Part shown: positions 1 to 11,369 of the stretch, piece by piece
Layout: every line of letters begins with the position of its first letter
How positions within the stretch are numbered: the stretch's first letter is position 1
NCBI GenBank assembly: GCA_964057225.1
Contig: OZ059900.1
Span: 4,412,501-4,476,500, forward strand
Source: Auanema rhodensis
Lineage: Eukaryota; Nematoda; Chromadorea; Rhabditida; Rhabditidae
Direction: 5' to 3'
DNA length: 64,000 nt
Notes under the pieces: model-generated
Told to the model about the DNA's origin: nothing
What the model saw: the letters and a program-made list of their open reading frames with translations, nothing else
Database searches by the model: none
Program-made: the position numbers and the translations under genes

Positions 1-30
1 AGAACCGAAAAACTTTCGTTTCCGGGAAGA
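1..30 (-). pseudogene. 18S rRNA fragment at window edge
   Basis: The first ~30 bases are identical to 38184-38213, the point where the larger 18S copy of this window stops. The match ends after the conserved CCCGGAAACGAAAG stretch (read on the minus strand), and the same A/T-rich cassette follows in both places. A second truncated rDNA unit therefore probably lies just left of the window. Confidence 0.8.
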
Positions 31-50
31 AACAAATTTTTTTTTTACTC

Positions 51-112
51 GATTGATTCTGTCAGCGCTGTAGCTTTCGTCAAGGATTAAGCCATGCGAA
101 TGGCTCAGAGAC
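51..112 (+). pseudogene. 18S rRNA 5'-end fragment (short, deleted form)
   Basis: It begins with the canonical nematode 18S start (GATTGATTCTGTCAGCGC) and continues to GATTAAGCCATGC, then jumps to GGCTCAGAGAC. Compared with the longer fragment at 401-507 it lacks two internal pieces. Orientation is opposite to the 18S body at position 1. It is non-functional by length. Confidence 0.75.
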
Positions 113-268
113 AGAGGCTTGCCTTGAGTTTTATCGGTTTTTGCATTTTCTTCCCTTTCTTTCTTTTTTTTCCTTCCTTTCCTTTTTCCTTCCTCTCTCT
201 TCCCCATTAAACTCTCAATCAACTAAAATCCAAAAACCGCAATGGACATACCTAGAGATCTAGGGAGA
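113..268 (-). mobile_element. 156-bp insertion of R4-leader sequence with 9-bp flanking duplication
   Basis: The pyrimidine-rich sequence is an inverted copy of 1205-1360. It is flanked by the direct repeat CTCAGAGAC at 104-112 and 269-277. The sister cassette at 38291-38300 has a single CTCAGAGAC and no insert, so the empty site is visible in the same window. This looks like a recent retrotransposition or repair capture of the leader with a 9-bp target duplication. No coding capacity. Confidence 0.75.
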
Positions 269-400
269 CTCAGAGACCAAAAAAATTTCCAAGTCCAAAA
301 AAAATTTTTTTTCAAACTTGTTTTCACGATACTCTCAAAACATTTTTTACACATTTTTAAAGAGTCCTAACATCTGAATTGAGAAACAAAACTTTTTTTT

Positions 401-507
401 ACTTGATTGATTCTGTCAGCGCTGTATGCTCAAGTAAAAGATTAAGCCATGCATGTATAAAGTTCATCATTTTTGAGAAATTGCGAAAGGCTCACAGCTC
501 AGAGACC
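401..507 (+). pseudogene. 18S rRNA 5'-end fragment (~105 nt)
   Basis: It starts ACTTGATTGATTCTGTC, matching the extreme 5' end of 18S rRNA. It continues through AGATTAAGCCATGCATG and the GAGAAATTGCGAAAGGCTC stretch, then breaks off at CTCAGAGACC. It is preceded by a T-run and followed by an A-rich short tandem repeat. Confidence 0.85.
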
Positions 508-600
508 AAAAAAATTTCCAAGTCCAAAAAAAATTTCCAAATCCAAAAAACATTTCCAAGTCCAAAAAAAATTTTCAAGTCCAAAAAAATTTTTTTTTCA
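506..600. repeat. ~19-bp A-rich tandem repeat
   Basis: About five imperfect copies of a unit like AAAAAAATTTCCAAGTCC directly follow an 18S fragment. The same run recurs at 38521-38612. Confidence 0.75.
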
Positions 601-661
601 AACTTGTTTTCACGATACTGAGTTCTAACATCTGAATTGAGAAACAAAATTTTTTTTTTTT

Positions 662-722
662 ACTTGATTGATTCTGTGAGCTTTCGTCAAGGATTAAGCC
701 ATGCCAACCGCTCACCGACCAC
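662..722 (+). pseudogene. 18S rRNA 5'-end fragment (short form)
   Basis: ACTTGATTGATTCTGTGAGC joins to TTTCGTCAAGGATTAAGCC and ends at CACCGACC. It is a deleted version of the 18S 5' end, repeated at 25349-25413 and 38675-38733. Confidence 0.7.
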
Positions 723-741
723 AAAAATTTTTTTTTCACGT

Positions 742-820
742 ACTTGATTGATTCTGTCAGCGCTGTATGCTCAAGTAAAAGATTAAGCCATGCATGTATA
801 AAGTTCATCATTTTTGAAAA
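742..820 (+). pseudogene. 18S rRNA 5'-end fragment (~78 nt)
   Basis: The 18S 5' end runs from ACTTGATTGATTC to the TTCATCATTTTTGA stretch and then ends in A/T-rich sequence. Its partners are 25435-25495 and 38755-38835. Confidence 0.8.
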
Positions 821-1013
821 AGTAAAATTTGCCATTTTTATCAAAATTTTTGATTTTTTTAATAAAAATTCTCGGGTTACGGCGGGTCAGGTCTTTGGTT
901 GGAGCTAGGCTCCAGGCAGGCATCCTCCGACCTTTCTTTCCTCTGTTTTGCGTACTGTGCCTTGATGCTACTCAGGGTCACCGCAGTTACCCGTAATAAC
1001 CGTTGAGAAGGAA

Positions 1014-1379
1014 CACATCAAAATGCAAGGTTGGTTTGTTTCAGGCATCTTGCAAAACCTTCCGTTAAATGAAAGATTTGCAGGGTGCAAAAATGTAATA
1101 ACCGAAGCGGCGAGCGCTGTCGCCAGGCACTGACAGGGGTCAAGCCCAAGTTAGGAGAGTGGGTTCTGTCCGGTTTTCCTACGAGCAGGAATTCCAGACC
1201 CTAGATCTCTAGGTATGTCCATTGCGGTTTTTGGATTTTAGTTGATTGAGAGTTTAATGGGGAAGAGAGAGGAAGGAAAAAGGACAGGAAGGAAAAAAAA
1301 GAAAGAAAGGGAAGAAAATGCAAAAACCGATAAAACTCAAGGCAAGCCTTGAGAACCTTAGGTTTTTATGAAGATGCCG
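1014..1379 (-). repeat. R4-type retroelement leader, copy 1 (no palindrome)
   Basis: It is homologous to 33760-34179, which precedes retroelement B on the minus strand, and to 39101-39466. It holds a long polypyrimidine tract (minus strand, roughly 1250-1330) and the GATCTCTAGG motif. Here the hairpin arm occurs once (about 1063-1123), so the 57-bp palindrome of the 33.9-kb copy is absent. The function is inferred only from its position in front of the element. Confidence 0.65.
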
Positions 1380-4300
1380 AAGATGAAGATGTGGTTACCA
1401 TGCATCAAACCCATTCAGATTGTGTTTCTAGACTAATATGACCATGGGAAATTAATTTAAGTTCACAGTATTCTTCTATCTTTAACGGTATCCGAGTTAC
1501 AAATCAAGATCACTTTCTTTGGATACTTAGGTGGTATAGCTACCTGTTCACAAAAAATTGGAAGTCCTATTTACCATGCATCAAACACAATACGATAGTG
1601 TTTCTAGACTAAAATGACCATGGAGACTTCATTAAATTTCACAGTATTCTTCTATCTTCAACGGTATCCGAGTTAGAAATTAAGATCACTTTCTTTGGAT
1701 ACTTAGGTGATATAGCTACCTGTTCACAAAAAATTGGAAGTCTTGGTTACCATGCATCAAATCCTTTAAGATAGTGTTTCTAGACTAATATAACCATGGG
1801 GACTTCATTAAAATTAACAGTATTCTTCTATCTTCAACGGTATCCGAGTTACAAATCAAGATCACTTTCTTTGGATACTTAGGTGGTATAGCTACCTGTT
1901 CACAAAAAATTGGAAGTCCTGGTTACCATGCATCAAACCCATTAAGATTGTGTTTCTAGACTAATATGACTATGGGAAATTCATTTAAGTTCACAGTATT
2001 CTTCCATCTTTAACGGTATCCGAGTTACAAATCAAGATCACTTTCGTTGGATACTTAGGTGGTATAGCTACCTGTTCACAAAAAATTGGAAGTCCTATTT
2101 ACCCATGCATCAAACACAATACGATAGTGTTTCTAGACTAATATGACCATGAAGAGTTCATTAAAATTAACAGTATTCTTTTATCTTTAACGGTATCCGA
2201 GTTACAAATCAAGATCACTCTCTTTGGATACTTAGGTGATATAGCTACCTGTTCACAAAAAATTGGAAGTCTTGGTTACCATGCATCAAATCCTTTAAGA
2301 TAGTGTTTCTAGACTAATATAACCATGGGGACTTCATTAAAATTCACAGTATTCTTCCATCTTTAACGGTATCCGAGTTACAAATCAAGATCACTTTCTT
2401 TGGATACTTAGGTGGTATAGCTACCTGTTCACAAAAAATTGGAAGTCCTATTTACCCATGCATCAAACACAATACGATAGTGTTTCTAGACTAATATGAC
2501 CATGAAGAGTTCATTAAAATTAACAGTATTCTTTTATCTTTAACGGTATCCGAGTTACAAATCAAGATCACTCTCTTTGGATACTTAGGTGATATAGCTA
2601 CCTGTTCACAAAAAATTGGAAGTCTTGGTTACCATGCATCAAATCCTTTAAGATAGTGTTTCTAGACTAATATAACCATGGGGACTTCATTAAAATTAAC
2701 AGTATTCTTCTATCTTTAACGGTATCCGAGTTACAAATCAAGATCACTTTCTTTGGATACTTAGGTGGTATAGCTACCTGTTCACAAAAAATTGGAAGTC
2801 CTATTTACCATGCATCAAACACAATACGATAGTGTTTCTAGACTAAAATGACCATGGAGACTTCATTAAATTTCACAGTATTCTTCTATCTTCAACGGTA
2901 TCCGAGTTACAAATTAAGATCACTTTCTTTGGATACTTAGGTGATATAGCTACCTGTTCACAAAAAATTGGAAGTCTTGGTTACCATGCATCAAATCCTT
3001 TAAGATAGTGTTTCTAGACTAATATAACCATGGGGACTTCATTAAAATTAACAGTATTCTTCTATCTTCAACGGTATCCGAGTTACAAATCAAGATCACT
3101 TTCTTTGGATACTTAGGTGGTATAGCTACCTGTTCACAAAAAATTGGAAGTCCTGGTTACCATGCATCAAACCCATTAAGATTGTGTTTCTAGACTAATA
3201 TGACCATGGGAAATTCATTTAAGTTTACAGTATTCTTCCATCTTTAACGGTATCCGAGTTACAAATCAAGATCACTTTCTTTGGATACTTAGGTGGTATA
3301 GCTACCTGTTCACAAAAAATTGGAAGTCTTGGTTACCATGCATCACATCCTTTGAGATAGTGTTTCTAGACTAATATGACCATGAGGACTTCATTAAAAT
3401 TCACAGTATTCTTCCATCTTTAACGGTATCCGAGTTACAAATCAAGATCACTTTCTTTGGATACTTAGGTGGTATAGCTACCTGTTCACAAAAAATTGGA
3501 AGTCCTGGTTACCATGCATCAAACCCATTAAGATTGTGTTTCTAGACTAATATGACCATGAGAAATTAATTTAAGTTCACAGTATTCTTCTATCTTTAAC
3601 GGTATCCGAGTTACAAATCAAGATCACTTTCTTTGGATACTTAGGTGGTATAGCTACCTGTTCACAAAAAATTGGAAGTCCTATTTACCCATGCATCAAA
3701 CACAATACGATAGTGTTTCTAGACTAATATGACCATGAAGAGTTCATTAAAATTAACAGTATTCTTTTATCTTTAACGGTATCCGAGTTACAAATCAAGA
3801 TCACTCTCTTTGGATACTTAGGTGATATAGCTACCTGTTCACAAAAAATTGGAAGTCTTGGTTACCATGCATCAAACACAATACGATAGTGTTTCTAGAC
3901 TAAAATGACCATGGAGACTTCATTAAATTTCACAGTATTCTTCTATCTTCAACGGTATCCGAGTTACAAATTAAGATCACTTTCTTTGGATACTTAGGTG
4001 ATATAGCTACCTGTTCACAAAAAATTGGAAGTCTAGGTTACCATGCATCAAATCCTTTAAGATAGTGTTTCTAGACTAATATAACCATGGTGACTTCATT
4101 AAAATTAACAGTATTCTTCTATCTTCAACGGTATCCGAGTTACAAATCAAGATCACTTTCTTTGGATACTTAGGTGGTATAGCTACCTGTTCACAAAAAA
4201 TTGGAAGTCCTGGTTACCATGCATCAAACCCATTAAGATTGTGTTTCTAGACTAATATGACCATGGGAAATTCATTTAAGTTCACAGTATTCTTCCATCT

Positions 4301-7300
4301 TTAACGGTATCCGAGTTACAAATCAAGATCGTTTTCTTTGGATACTTAGGTGGTATAGCTACCTGTTCACAAAAAATTGGAAGTCTTGGTTACCATGCAT
4401 CACATCCTTTGAGATAGTGTTTCTAGACTAATATGACCATGGGGACTTCATTAAAATTCACAGTATTCTTCCATCTTTAACGGTATCCGAGTTACAAATC
4501 AAGATCACTTTCTTTGGATACTTAGGTGGTATAGCTACCTGTTCACAAAAAATTGGAAGTCCTGGTTACCATGCATCAAACCCATTAAGATTGTGTTTCT
4601 AGACTAATATGACCATGGGAAATTCATTTAAGTTTACAGTATTCTTCCATCTTTAACGGTATCCGAGTTACAAATCAAGATCACTTTCTTTGGATACTTA
4701 GGTGGTATAGCTACCTGTTCACAAAAAATTGGAAGTCTTGGTTACCATGCATCACATCCTTTGAGATAGTGTTTCTAGACTAATATGACCATGAGGACTT
4801 CATTAAAATTCACAGTATTCTTCCATCTTTAACGGTATCCGAGTTACAAATCAAGATCACTTTCTTTGGATACTTAGGTGGTATAGCTACCTGTTCACAA
4901 AAAATTGGAAGTCCTGGTTACCATGCATCAAACCCATTAAGATTGTGTTTCTAGACTAATATGACCATGAGAAATTAATTTAAGTTCACAGTATTCTTCT
5001 ATCTTTAACGGTATCCGAGTTACAAATCAAGATCACTTTCTTTGGATACTTAGGTGGTATAGCTACCTGTTCACAAAAAATTGGAAGTCCTATTTACCCA
5101 TGCATCAAACACAATACGATAGTGTTTCTAGACTAATATGACCATGAAGAGTTCATTAAAATTAACAGTATTCTTTTATCTTTAACGGTATCCGAGTTAC
5201 AAATCAAGATCACTCTCTTTGGATACTTAGGTGATATAGCTACCTGTTCACAAAAAATTGGAAGTCTTGGTTACCATGCATCAAACACAATACGATAGTG
5301 TTTCTAGACTAAAATGACCATGGAGACTTCATTAAATTTCACAGTATTCTTCTATCTTCAACGGTATCCGAGTTACAAATTAAGATCACTTTCTTTGGAT
5401 ACTTAGGTGATATAGCTACCTGTTCACAAAAAATTGGAAGTCTAGGTTACCATGCATCAAATCCTTTAAGATAGTGTTTCTAGACTAATATAACCATGGT
5501 GACTTCATTAAAATTAACAGTATTCTTCTATCTTCAACGGTATCCGAGTTACAAATCAAGATCACTTTCTTTGGATACTTAGGTGGTATAGCTACCTGTT
5601 CACAAAAAATTGGAAGTCCTGGTTACCATGCATCAAACCCATTAAGATTGTGTTTCTAGACTAATATGACCATGGGAAATTCATTTAAGTTCACAGTATT
5701 CTTCCATCTTTAACGGTATCCGAGTTACAAATCAAGATCACTTTCTTTGGATACTTAGGTGGTATAGCTACCTGTTCACAAAAAATTGGAAGTCTTGGTT
5801 ACCATGCATCACATCCTTTGAGATAGTGTTTCTAGACTAATATGACCATGGGGACTTCATTAAAATTCACAGTATTCTTCCATCTTTAACGGTATCCGAG
5901 TTACAAATCAAGATCACTTTCTTTGGATACTTAGGTGGTATAGCTACCTGTTCACAAAAAATTGGAAGTCCTGGTTACCATGCATCAAACACAATACGAT
6001 AGTGTTTCTAGACTAAAATGACCATGGAGACTTCATTAAATTTCACAGTATTCTTCTATCTTCAACGGTATCCGAGTTACAAATTAAGATCACTTTCTTT
6101 GGATACTTAGGTGATATAGCTACCTGTTCACAAAAAATTGGAAGTCTTGGTTACCATGCATCACATCCTTTGAGATAGTGTTTCTAGACTAATATGACCA
6201 TGAGGACTTCATTAAAATTCACAGTATTCTTCCATCTTTAACGGTATCCGAGTTACAAATCAAGATCACTTTCTTTGGATACTTAGGTGGTATAGCTACC
6301 TGTTCACAAAAAATTGGAAGTCCTGGTTACCATGCATCAAACCCATTAAGATTGTGTTTCTAGACTAATATGACCATGAGAAATTAATTTAAGTTCACAG
6401 TATTCTTCTATCTTTAACGGTATCCGAGTTACAAATCAAGATCACTTTCTTTGGATACTTAGGTGGTATAGCTACCTGTTCACAAAAAATTGGAAGTCCT
6501 ATTTACCCATGCATCAAACACAATACGATAGTGTTTCTAGACTAATATGACCATGAAGAGTTCATTAAAATTAACAGTATTCTTTTATCTTTAACGGTAT
6601 CCGAGTTACAAATCAAGATCACTCTCTTTGGATACTTAGGTGATATAGCTACCTGTTCACAAAAAATTGGAAGTCTTGGTTACCATGCATCAAACACAAT
6701 ACGATAGTGTTTCTAGACTAAAATGACCATGGAGACTTCATTAAATTTCACAGTATTCTTCTATCTTCAACGGTATCCGAGTTACAAATTAAGATCACTT
6801 TCTTTGGATACTTAGGTGATATAGCTACCTGTTCACAAAAAATTGGAAGTCTAGGTTACCATGCATCAAATCCTTTAAGATAGTGTTTCTAGACTAATAT
6901 AACCATGGTGACTTCATTAAAATTAACAGTATTCTTCTATCTTCAACGGTATCCGAGTTACAAATCAAGATCACTTTCTTTGGATACTTAGGTGGTATAG
7001 CTACCTGTTCACAAAAAATTGGAAGTCCTGGTTACCATGCATCAAACCCATTAAGATTGTGTTTCTAGACTAATATGACCATGGGAAATTCATTTAAGTT
7101 CACAGTATTCTTCCATCTTTAACGGTATCCGAGTTACAAATCAAGATCACTTTCTTTGGATACTTAGGTGGTATAGCTACCTGTTCACAAAAAATTGGAA
7201 GTCTTGGTTACCATGCATCACATCCTTTGAGATAGTGTTTCTAGACTAATATGACCATGGGGACTTCATTAAAATTCACAGTATTCTTCCATCTTTAACG

Positions 7301-8192
7301 GTATCCGAGTTACAAATCAAGATCACTTTCTTTGGATACTTAGGTGGTATAGCTACCTGTTCACAAAAAATTGGAAGTCCTGGTTACCATGCATCAAACC
7401 CATTAAGATTGTGTTTCTAGACTAATATGACCATGAGAAATTAATTTAAGTTCACAGTATTCTTCTATCTTTAACGGTATCCGAGTTACAAATCAAGATC
7501 ACTTTCTTTGGATAATTAGGTGGTATAGCTACCTGTTCACAAAAAATTGGAAGTCCTATTTACCCATGCATCAAACACAATACGATAGTGTTTCTAGACT
7601 AATATGACCATGAAGAGTTCATTAAAATTAACAGTATTCTTTTATCTTTAACGGTATCCGAGTTACAAATCAAGATCACTCTCTTTGGATACTTAGGTGA
7701 TATAGCTACCTGTTCACAAAAAATTGGAAGTCTTGGTTACCATGCATCAAATCCTTTAAGATAGTGTTTCTAGACTAATATAACCATGGGGACTTCATTA
7801 AAATTAACAGTATTCTTCTATCTTTAACGGTATCCGAGTTACAAATCAAGATCACTTTCTTTGGATACTTAGGTGGTATAGCTACCTGTTCACAAAAAAT
7901 TGGAAGTCCTATTTACCATGCATCAAACACAATACGATAGTGTTTCTAGACTAATATGACCATGGGGAGTTCATTAAAATTAACAGTATTCTTTTATCTT
8001 TAACGGTATCCGAGTTACAAATCAAGATCACTCTCTTTGGATACTTAGGTGGTATAGCTACCTGTTCACAAAAAATTGGAAGTCTTGGTTACCATGCATC
8101 AAATCCTTTAAGATAGTGTTTCTAGACTAATATAACCATGGGGACTTCACTAAAATAAACAGTATTCTTCTATCTTCAACGGTATCCGAGTT
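1380..8192. repeat. 176-bp satellite array, left block (~39 monomers)
   Basis: The tandem monomers have a 176-bp period, checked at 1397, 1573, 1749 and 1925 from the ACCATGCATCA landmark. Monomers fall into several variants (for example after CATGCATCA: AACCCATTAAG, AACACAATACG, AATCCTTTAAG, CATCCTTTGAG). The CATCACATCC variant recurs at 3341, 4750, 6159 and at 4398, 5807, 7216, giving an 8-monomer higher-order repeat of 1409 bp. There is no coding signal. The array ends abruptly in an 18S scrap. Confidence 0.95.
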
Positions 8193-8199
8193 GCGGTTA

Positions 8200-8303
8200 G
8201 TGCGGTTAAACACCGCTTATCCCTCTAAGAAGTTATATGAACCAAAAAATTCACTAACTATTTAGTAGACTAGAGTCTCGCTCGTTATCGGAATAAACCA
8301 GAC
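8200..8303 (-). pseudogene. 18S rRNA internal fragment between two satellites
   Basis: These 104 nt match 37883-37986 of the larger 18S copy (3' third, around the GGGATAAGCGGTG stretch read on the minus strand). The 176-bp satellite lies on its left and the 282-bp satellite begins directly after its last base. Confidence 0.9.
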
Positions 8304-9560
8304 GCTGCATAAGAGATGAATGCTTTGCTCAATAGTTGAAGCTTAGTCAATAAATAAACTCAAATTTTGAATCATTGTCTGGAGAATCTGATCAAACTAC
8401 ATACAAAACAATATAAAAAGTGCTTGTATTGAAAGTAAAACTTTTAAAATACGAATCATTCTCATGAGAATCTGATCAAACTACATACAAAATGGTATAG
8501 AAAGTGCTTGTATTGATAGTAATACTTTTTATACCTGGGGGGGATACCGCCCCCAGACCCCCCGGATCTGGGATTGGACACTCCCGCTGCATAAGAGATG
8601 GATGCTTTGCCCAATAATTGAAGCTTAGTCAATAAATAAACTCAAATTATGAATCATTGTCTGGAGAATCTGATCAAACTACATACAAAACAATATAAAA
8701 AGTGCTTGTATTGAAAGTAAAACTTTTAAAATACGAATCATTCTCATGAGAATCTGATCAAACTACATACAAAATGGTATACAAAGTGCTTGTATTGATA
8801 GTAATACTTTCTATACCTGGGGGGGATACCCCCCCAGACCCCCCGGATCTGGGATTGGGCACTCCCGCTGCATAAGAGATGGATGCTTTGCCCAATAATT
8901 GAAGCTTAGTCAATAAATAAACTCAAATTATGAATCATTGTCTGGAGAATCTGATCAAACTACATACAAAACAATATAAAAAGTGCTTGTATTGAAAGTA
9001 AAACTTTTAAAATACGAATCATTCTCATGAGAATCTGATCAAACTACATACAAAATGGTATACAAAGTGCTTGTATTGATAGTAATACTTTCTATACCTG
9101 GGGGGAATACCCCCCCAGACCCCCCGGATCTGGGATTGGGCACTCCCGCTGCATAAGAGATGGATGCTTTGCTCAATAGTTGAAGCTTAGTCAATAAATA
9201 AACTCAAATTATGAATCATTGTCATGAGAATCTGATCAAACTACATACAAAACAATATAAAAAGTGCTTGTATTGAAAGTAAAACTTTTAAAATACGAAT
9301 CATTCTCATGAGAATCTGATCAAACTACATACAAAATGGTATACAAAGTGCTTGTATTGATAGTAATACTTTCTATACCTGGGGGGGGGGTACCCCCCCA
9401 GACCCCCCGGATCTGGGATTGGGCACTCCCGCTGCATAAGAGATGGATGCTTTGCCCAATAATTTAAGCTTAGTCAATAAATAAACTCAAATTATGAATC
9501 ATTGTCATGAGAATCTGATCAAACTACATACAAAACAATATAAAAAGTGCTTGTATTGAT
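8304..9560. repeat. 282-bp satellite, ~4.5 copies, with G/C-tract hairpins
   Basis: Units start at GCTGCATAAGAGATG near 8304, 8586, 8867, 9148 and 9431; the last is partial. Each unit contains two diverged ~85-bp halves that share AATCTGATCAAACTACATAC. Each full unit also has a tract of 7-10 G followed by 6-7 C (near 8536, 8817, 9100 and 9380). That tract can form a CTGGGGGG/CCCCCCAG hairpin or a G-quadruplex in an otherwise AT-rich unit. No ORF is supported. Confidence 0.92.
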
Positions 9561-9965
9561 TTGTATGGATTATGATAGTAATAGAAGTAGAGGTGAATAC
9601 GATGAGAATTATATATTAATGTTTGGTCTTTTATATGTTTTTTTTTGTTGCACAGCTTTGTTACTTATTAGTAACGATTTTATTGCATAGTTGTTACTCA
9701 TAAGTAACAACATAAGGAACGGTAAAATGGGTCGGTGTTATACATTCCGAAAATGTATTATAAACTCCAAATATGTATTAACACTTCCAAACATGTATCA
9801 TAAACACTAATAATGTATTATAAACTACAAAACATGTCATATAAACTCCAAAAATGTGTTATACACGCCAAAAATGACTAAAGAATTTTCCTGTTTTGTA
9901 ATACATGCCAATTTTCTATTAGAATGTAAACAATTTTATTTTCTGTATATCTTCTTTATTTTCTC
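9561..9965. other. Intergenic AT-rich DNA with small hairpins and degenerate ~24-bp repeats
   Basis: It has two similar palindromes, GTTACTTATTAGTAAC (9660-9675) and TTGTTACTCATAAGTAACAA (9691-9710). These are followed at about 9745-9885 by 5-6 degenerate copies of a TATAAACTCCAAAAATGT-like unit. No gene is recognised. It could be a promoter-proximal region for the gene at 10222 or a transposon end; nothing decides this. Confidence 0.6.
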
Positions 9966-10195
9966 TGTCGAAGATAAAGAAAGTTCATTTAGCCATTGAT
10001 CAAAAAAATATTACTCTTCTTGTAAGTTGTTTATTTTTTTAAATAAGCTAATATTTTGTCTAATAATCAATTATCTCTCAGTGAATTATACCGCACTTGT
10101 TATCTTTCAATTTATTATTATTTGTTTCAGTTGTTTGCGCTAATCTGAATGAAAAAGTCACGAAACAACTCGGCGAGTACTGGCTTTTAGTCAGT
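9966..10195 (+). pseudogene. Decayed duplicate of the exon 1-intron-exon 2 module of the gene at 10222
   Basis: The stretch around AAGAAAGTTCATTTAGCC matches AGGAAAGGTTCATTTGGCC-type sequence in exon 1 of the next gene. It is followed by a GTAAG donor, a TTTGTTTCAG acceptor (about 10122-10131) and an exon 2 match ending ACAACTCGGCGAGT. The start codon context and reading frame are lost. This is an adjacent tandem duplication in which one copy has decayed. Confidence 0.65.
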
Positions 10196-10221
10196 TACAT
10201 TTAGTTTAAATTAATCAAACA

Positions 10222-10704
10222 ATGTCTTCGGTATCTGCTCTCTCCAAGAGGAGAAAGGTTCATTTGGCCAATGAACAGAAAAAAATGATGGTTACCCGAC
10301 CATCCTGTAAGTTTCTTTTTATCGTTTCATCTACTTATTATTTGTTTCAGATGTTCGTGCTCATCCGGATATGATGGTCAGGGAACAACTCGGCGAGTTG
10401 TTCCCAAACCACTGTTCGATAGAAAAAAAGTTGTCAGATACTTTTTCTATCGAGAAGCTCACTTTTATTGAGCAGTCCAGAAAAGTGGAAAGTAAGTTAA
10501 AAGTTCATATTTATAAAGTGTAACTTTATTATTTTCAGTGAGAAACCACTTTCATCGGCTGCTCTTAAGAGAAAGGAGAAGAAAAAGCTCCGCCAACGCC
10601 ATCTCAACCGTCTGAAAAAGAAGGAAGCAGCCGAGAAAAAAAAAACAATGTTACGGCTATTCGCAAAGCCCACATTCAGGGAATCAGTGAGAAGATTTCC
10701 TTAA
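10222..10704 (+). CDS. Small basic protein with a YVRxHPD module, spliced, frame disturbed in exon 3
   Basis: I do not recognise the family. Exon 1 (10222-10306) encodes a Ser-rich start and a basic KRRKVHL stretch like a nuclear localisation signal. A 44-nt intron follows, and exon 2 (10351-10491) begins in the shared motif YVRAHPD and continues with QLGELFP. A 47-nt intron (10492-10538) leads to exon 3. Splicing as drawn stops at 10613-10615. The other frame of exon 3 stays open to TAA at 10702-10704 and reads as a very basic helix rich in K, R and E, which looks like the true C-terminus. Either the boundary differs or a frameshift has occurred. AATAAA at 10761 could be its poly(A) signal. 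The same module starts the gene at 11088. Confidence 0.55.
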
Positions 10705-11087
10705 ACTATGATAATATGAAATATTGGTAAAATGTTGTATTTGTAAAATATTTTTTTGTAAATAAATTTTATATTCTTATTTTTGTTTTTTATTGGTTCT
10801 TAGTGTAAGAAAAAATATTTCATACGGCGGGAATAGTATTTTGATACTCTACACAGATCTGGGATTAAGCACTTTTCACTGATTTAATATAATTAGTAAA
10901 CATGTTTACAAGTGAATTAATATAAAAACATCATGTTTACATAAAAACAGGAAAAAATTCGAATCAGGCGGGAAAAGTTAAAGAAGAATGAAAATAACAG
11001 TGATATTCATTCTGGCTTTTAATATCTGTTTTATTAGTCAACTTCTTATTAATTATTTAATTTTCTCTTCTAGTTCTTTGAATAAAT
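10705..11087. other. Intergenic AT-rich region
   Basis: It has a likely poly(A) signal at 10761 and a short remnant at about 10856-10880 that resembles the GATCTGGGATT..GCACT stretch of the 282-bp satellite. A repeated CATGTTTAC motif (about 10900-10940) and a TTCTAG acceptor-like site just before 11088 are also present. No gene seen. Confidence 0.5.
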
Positions 11088-11369
11088 ATGCAAAATTTTG
11101 ATTCTGAACGTCTCGAGCGTTCCCGTAAACAGCATATTTTAAAAGAAAGGATCAAAAATGAAATAAATAAAACATCATGTGGGTTTGCAAAATTTCACCA
11201 AAAAAACATTTTTTTTTATGCAGATGTTCGAAAGCATCCCGATCCTGCAGTTCAAAAAGAACTACATAACTCTTTCCCTGAGGGAGTTAATCTGAATAAA
11301 AGATTAGAGGACTCGGAATTTGATGTTTCATCGACCTCGGAAGATCAAAATTGCGAGGCTGTAGAATGA
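11088..11369 (+). CDS. Small protein with a YVRxHPD module, paralogue of the 10222 gene
   Basis: The first exon (11088-11178) encodes a charged start (ERLERSRKQ). A 45-nt intron (11179-11223, GT...TGCAG) lies at the same position and phase as in the 10222 gene. Exon 2 then opens with YVRKHPD and continues LHNSFPEG. The intron is a multiple of three, so the frame stays open even unspliced. An acidic C-terminus (about DSEFDVSSTSEDQ) ends at TGA 11367-11369, which overlaps the ATG of the next reading frame (ATGA). The family is unknown. It may be the N-terminal exon of the following SET gene separated by a mutation, because the two are contiguous and co-oriented. Confidence 0.5.
   Translation: MQNFDSERLERSRKQHILKERIKNEINKTSCGFAKFHQKNIFFYADVRKHPDPAVQKELHNSFPEGVNLNKRLEDSEFDVSSTSEDQNCEAVE

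Larger units (their letters stand above)
31..1379. repeat. Cassette copy 1: 18S 5'-end fragments plus R4-type leader
   Basis: This stretch is a near-identical duplicate of 38214-39466. It consists of A/T-rich spacers holding four fragments of the 5' end of 18S rRNA (plus strand), a short tandem repeat, an unassigned ~130 bp segment (880-1013) and a copy of the R4-type leader (1014-1379). It passes directly into the 176-bp satellite. The two copies differ by a 156-bp insertion at 113-268 here and a 75-bp segment present only at 38982-39056. No protein gene is supported; the open frames at 379-621 and 575-844 lie in the 18S scraps. Confidence 0.85.

Noticed and set aside
379-844. Small ORFs in the left cassette
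   Set aside because: They translate 18S scraps and poly(A/T) tracts.
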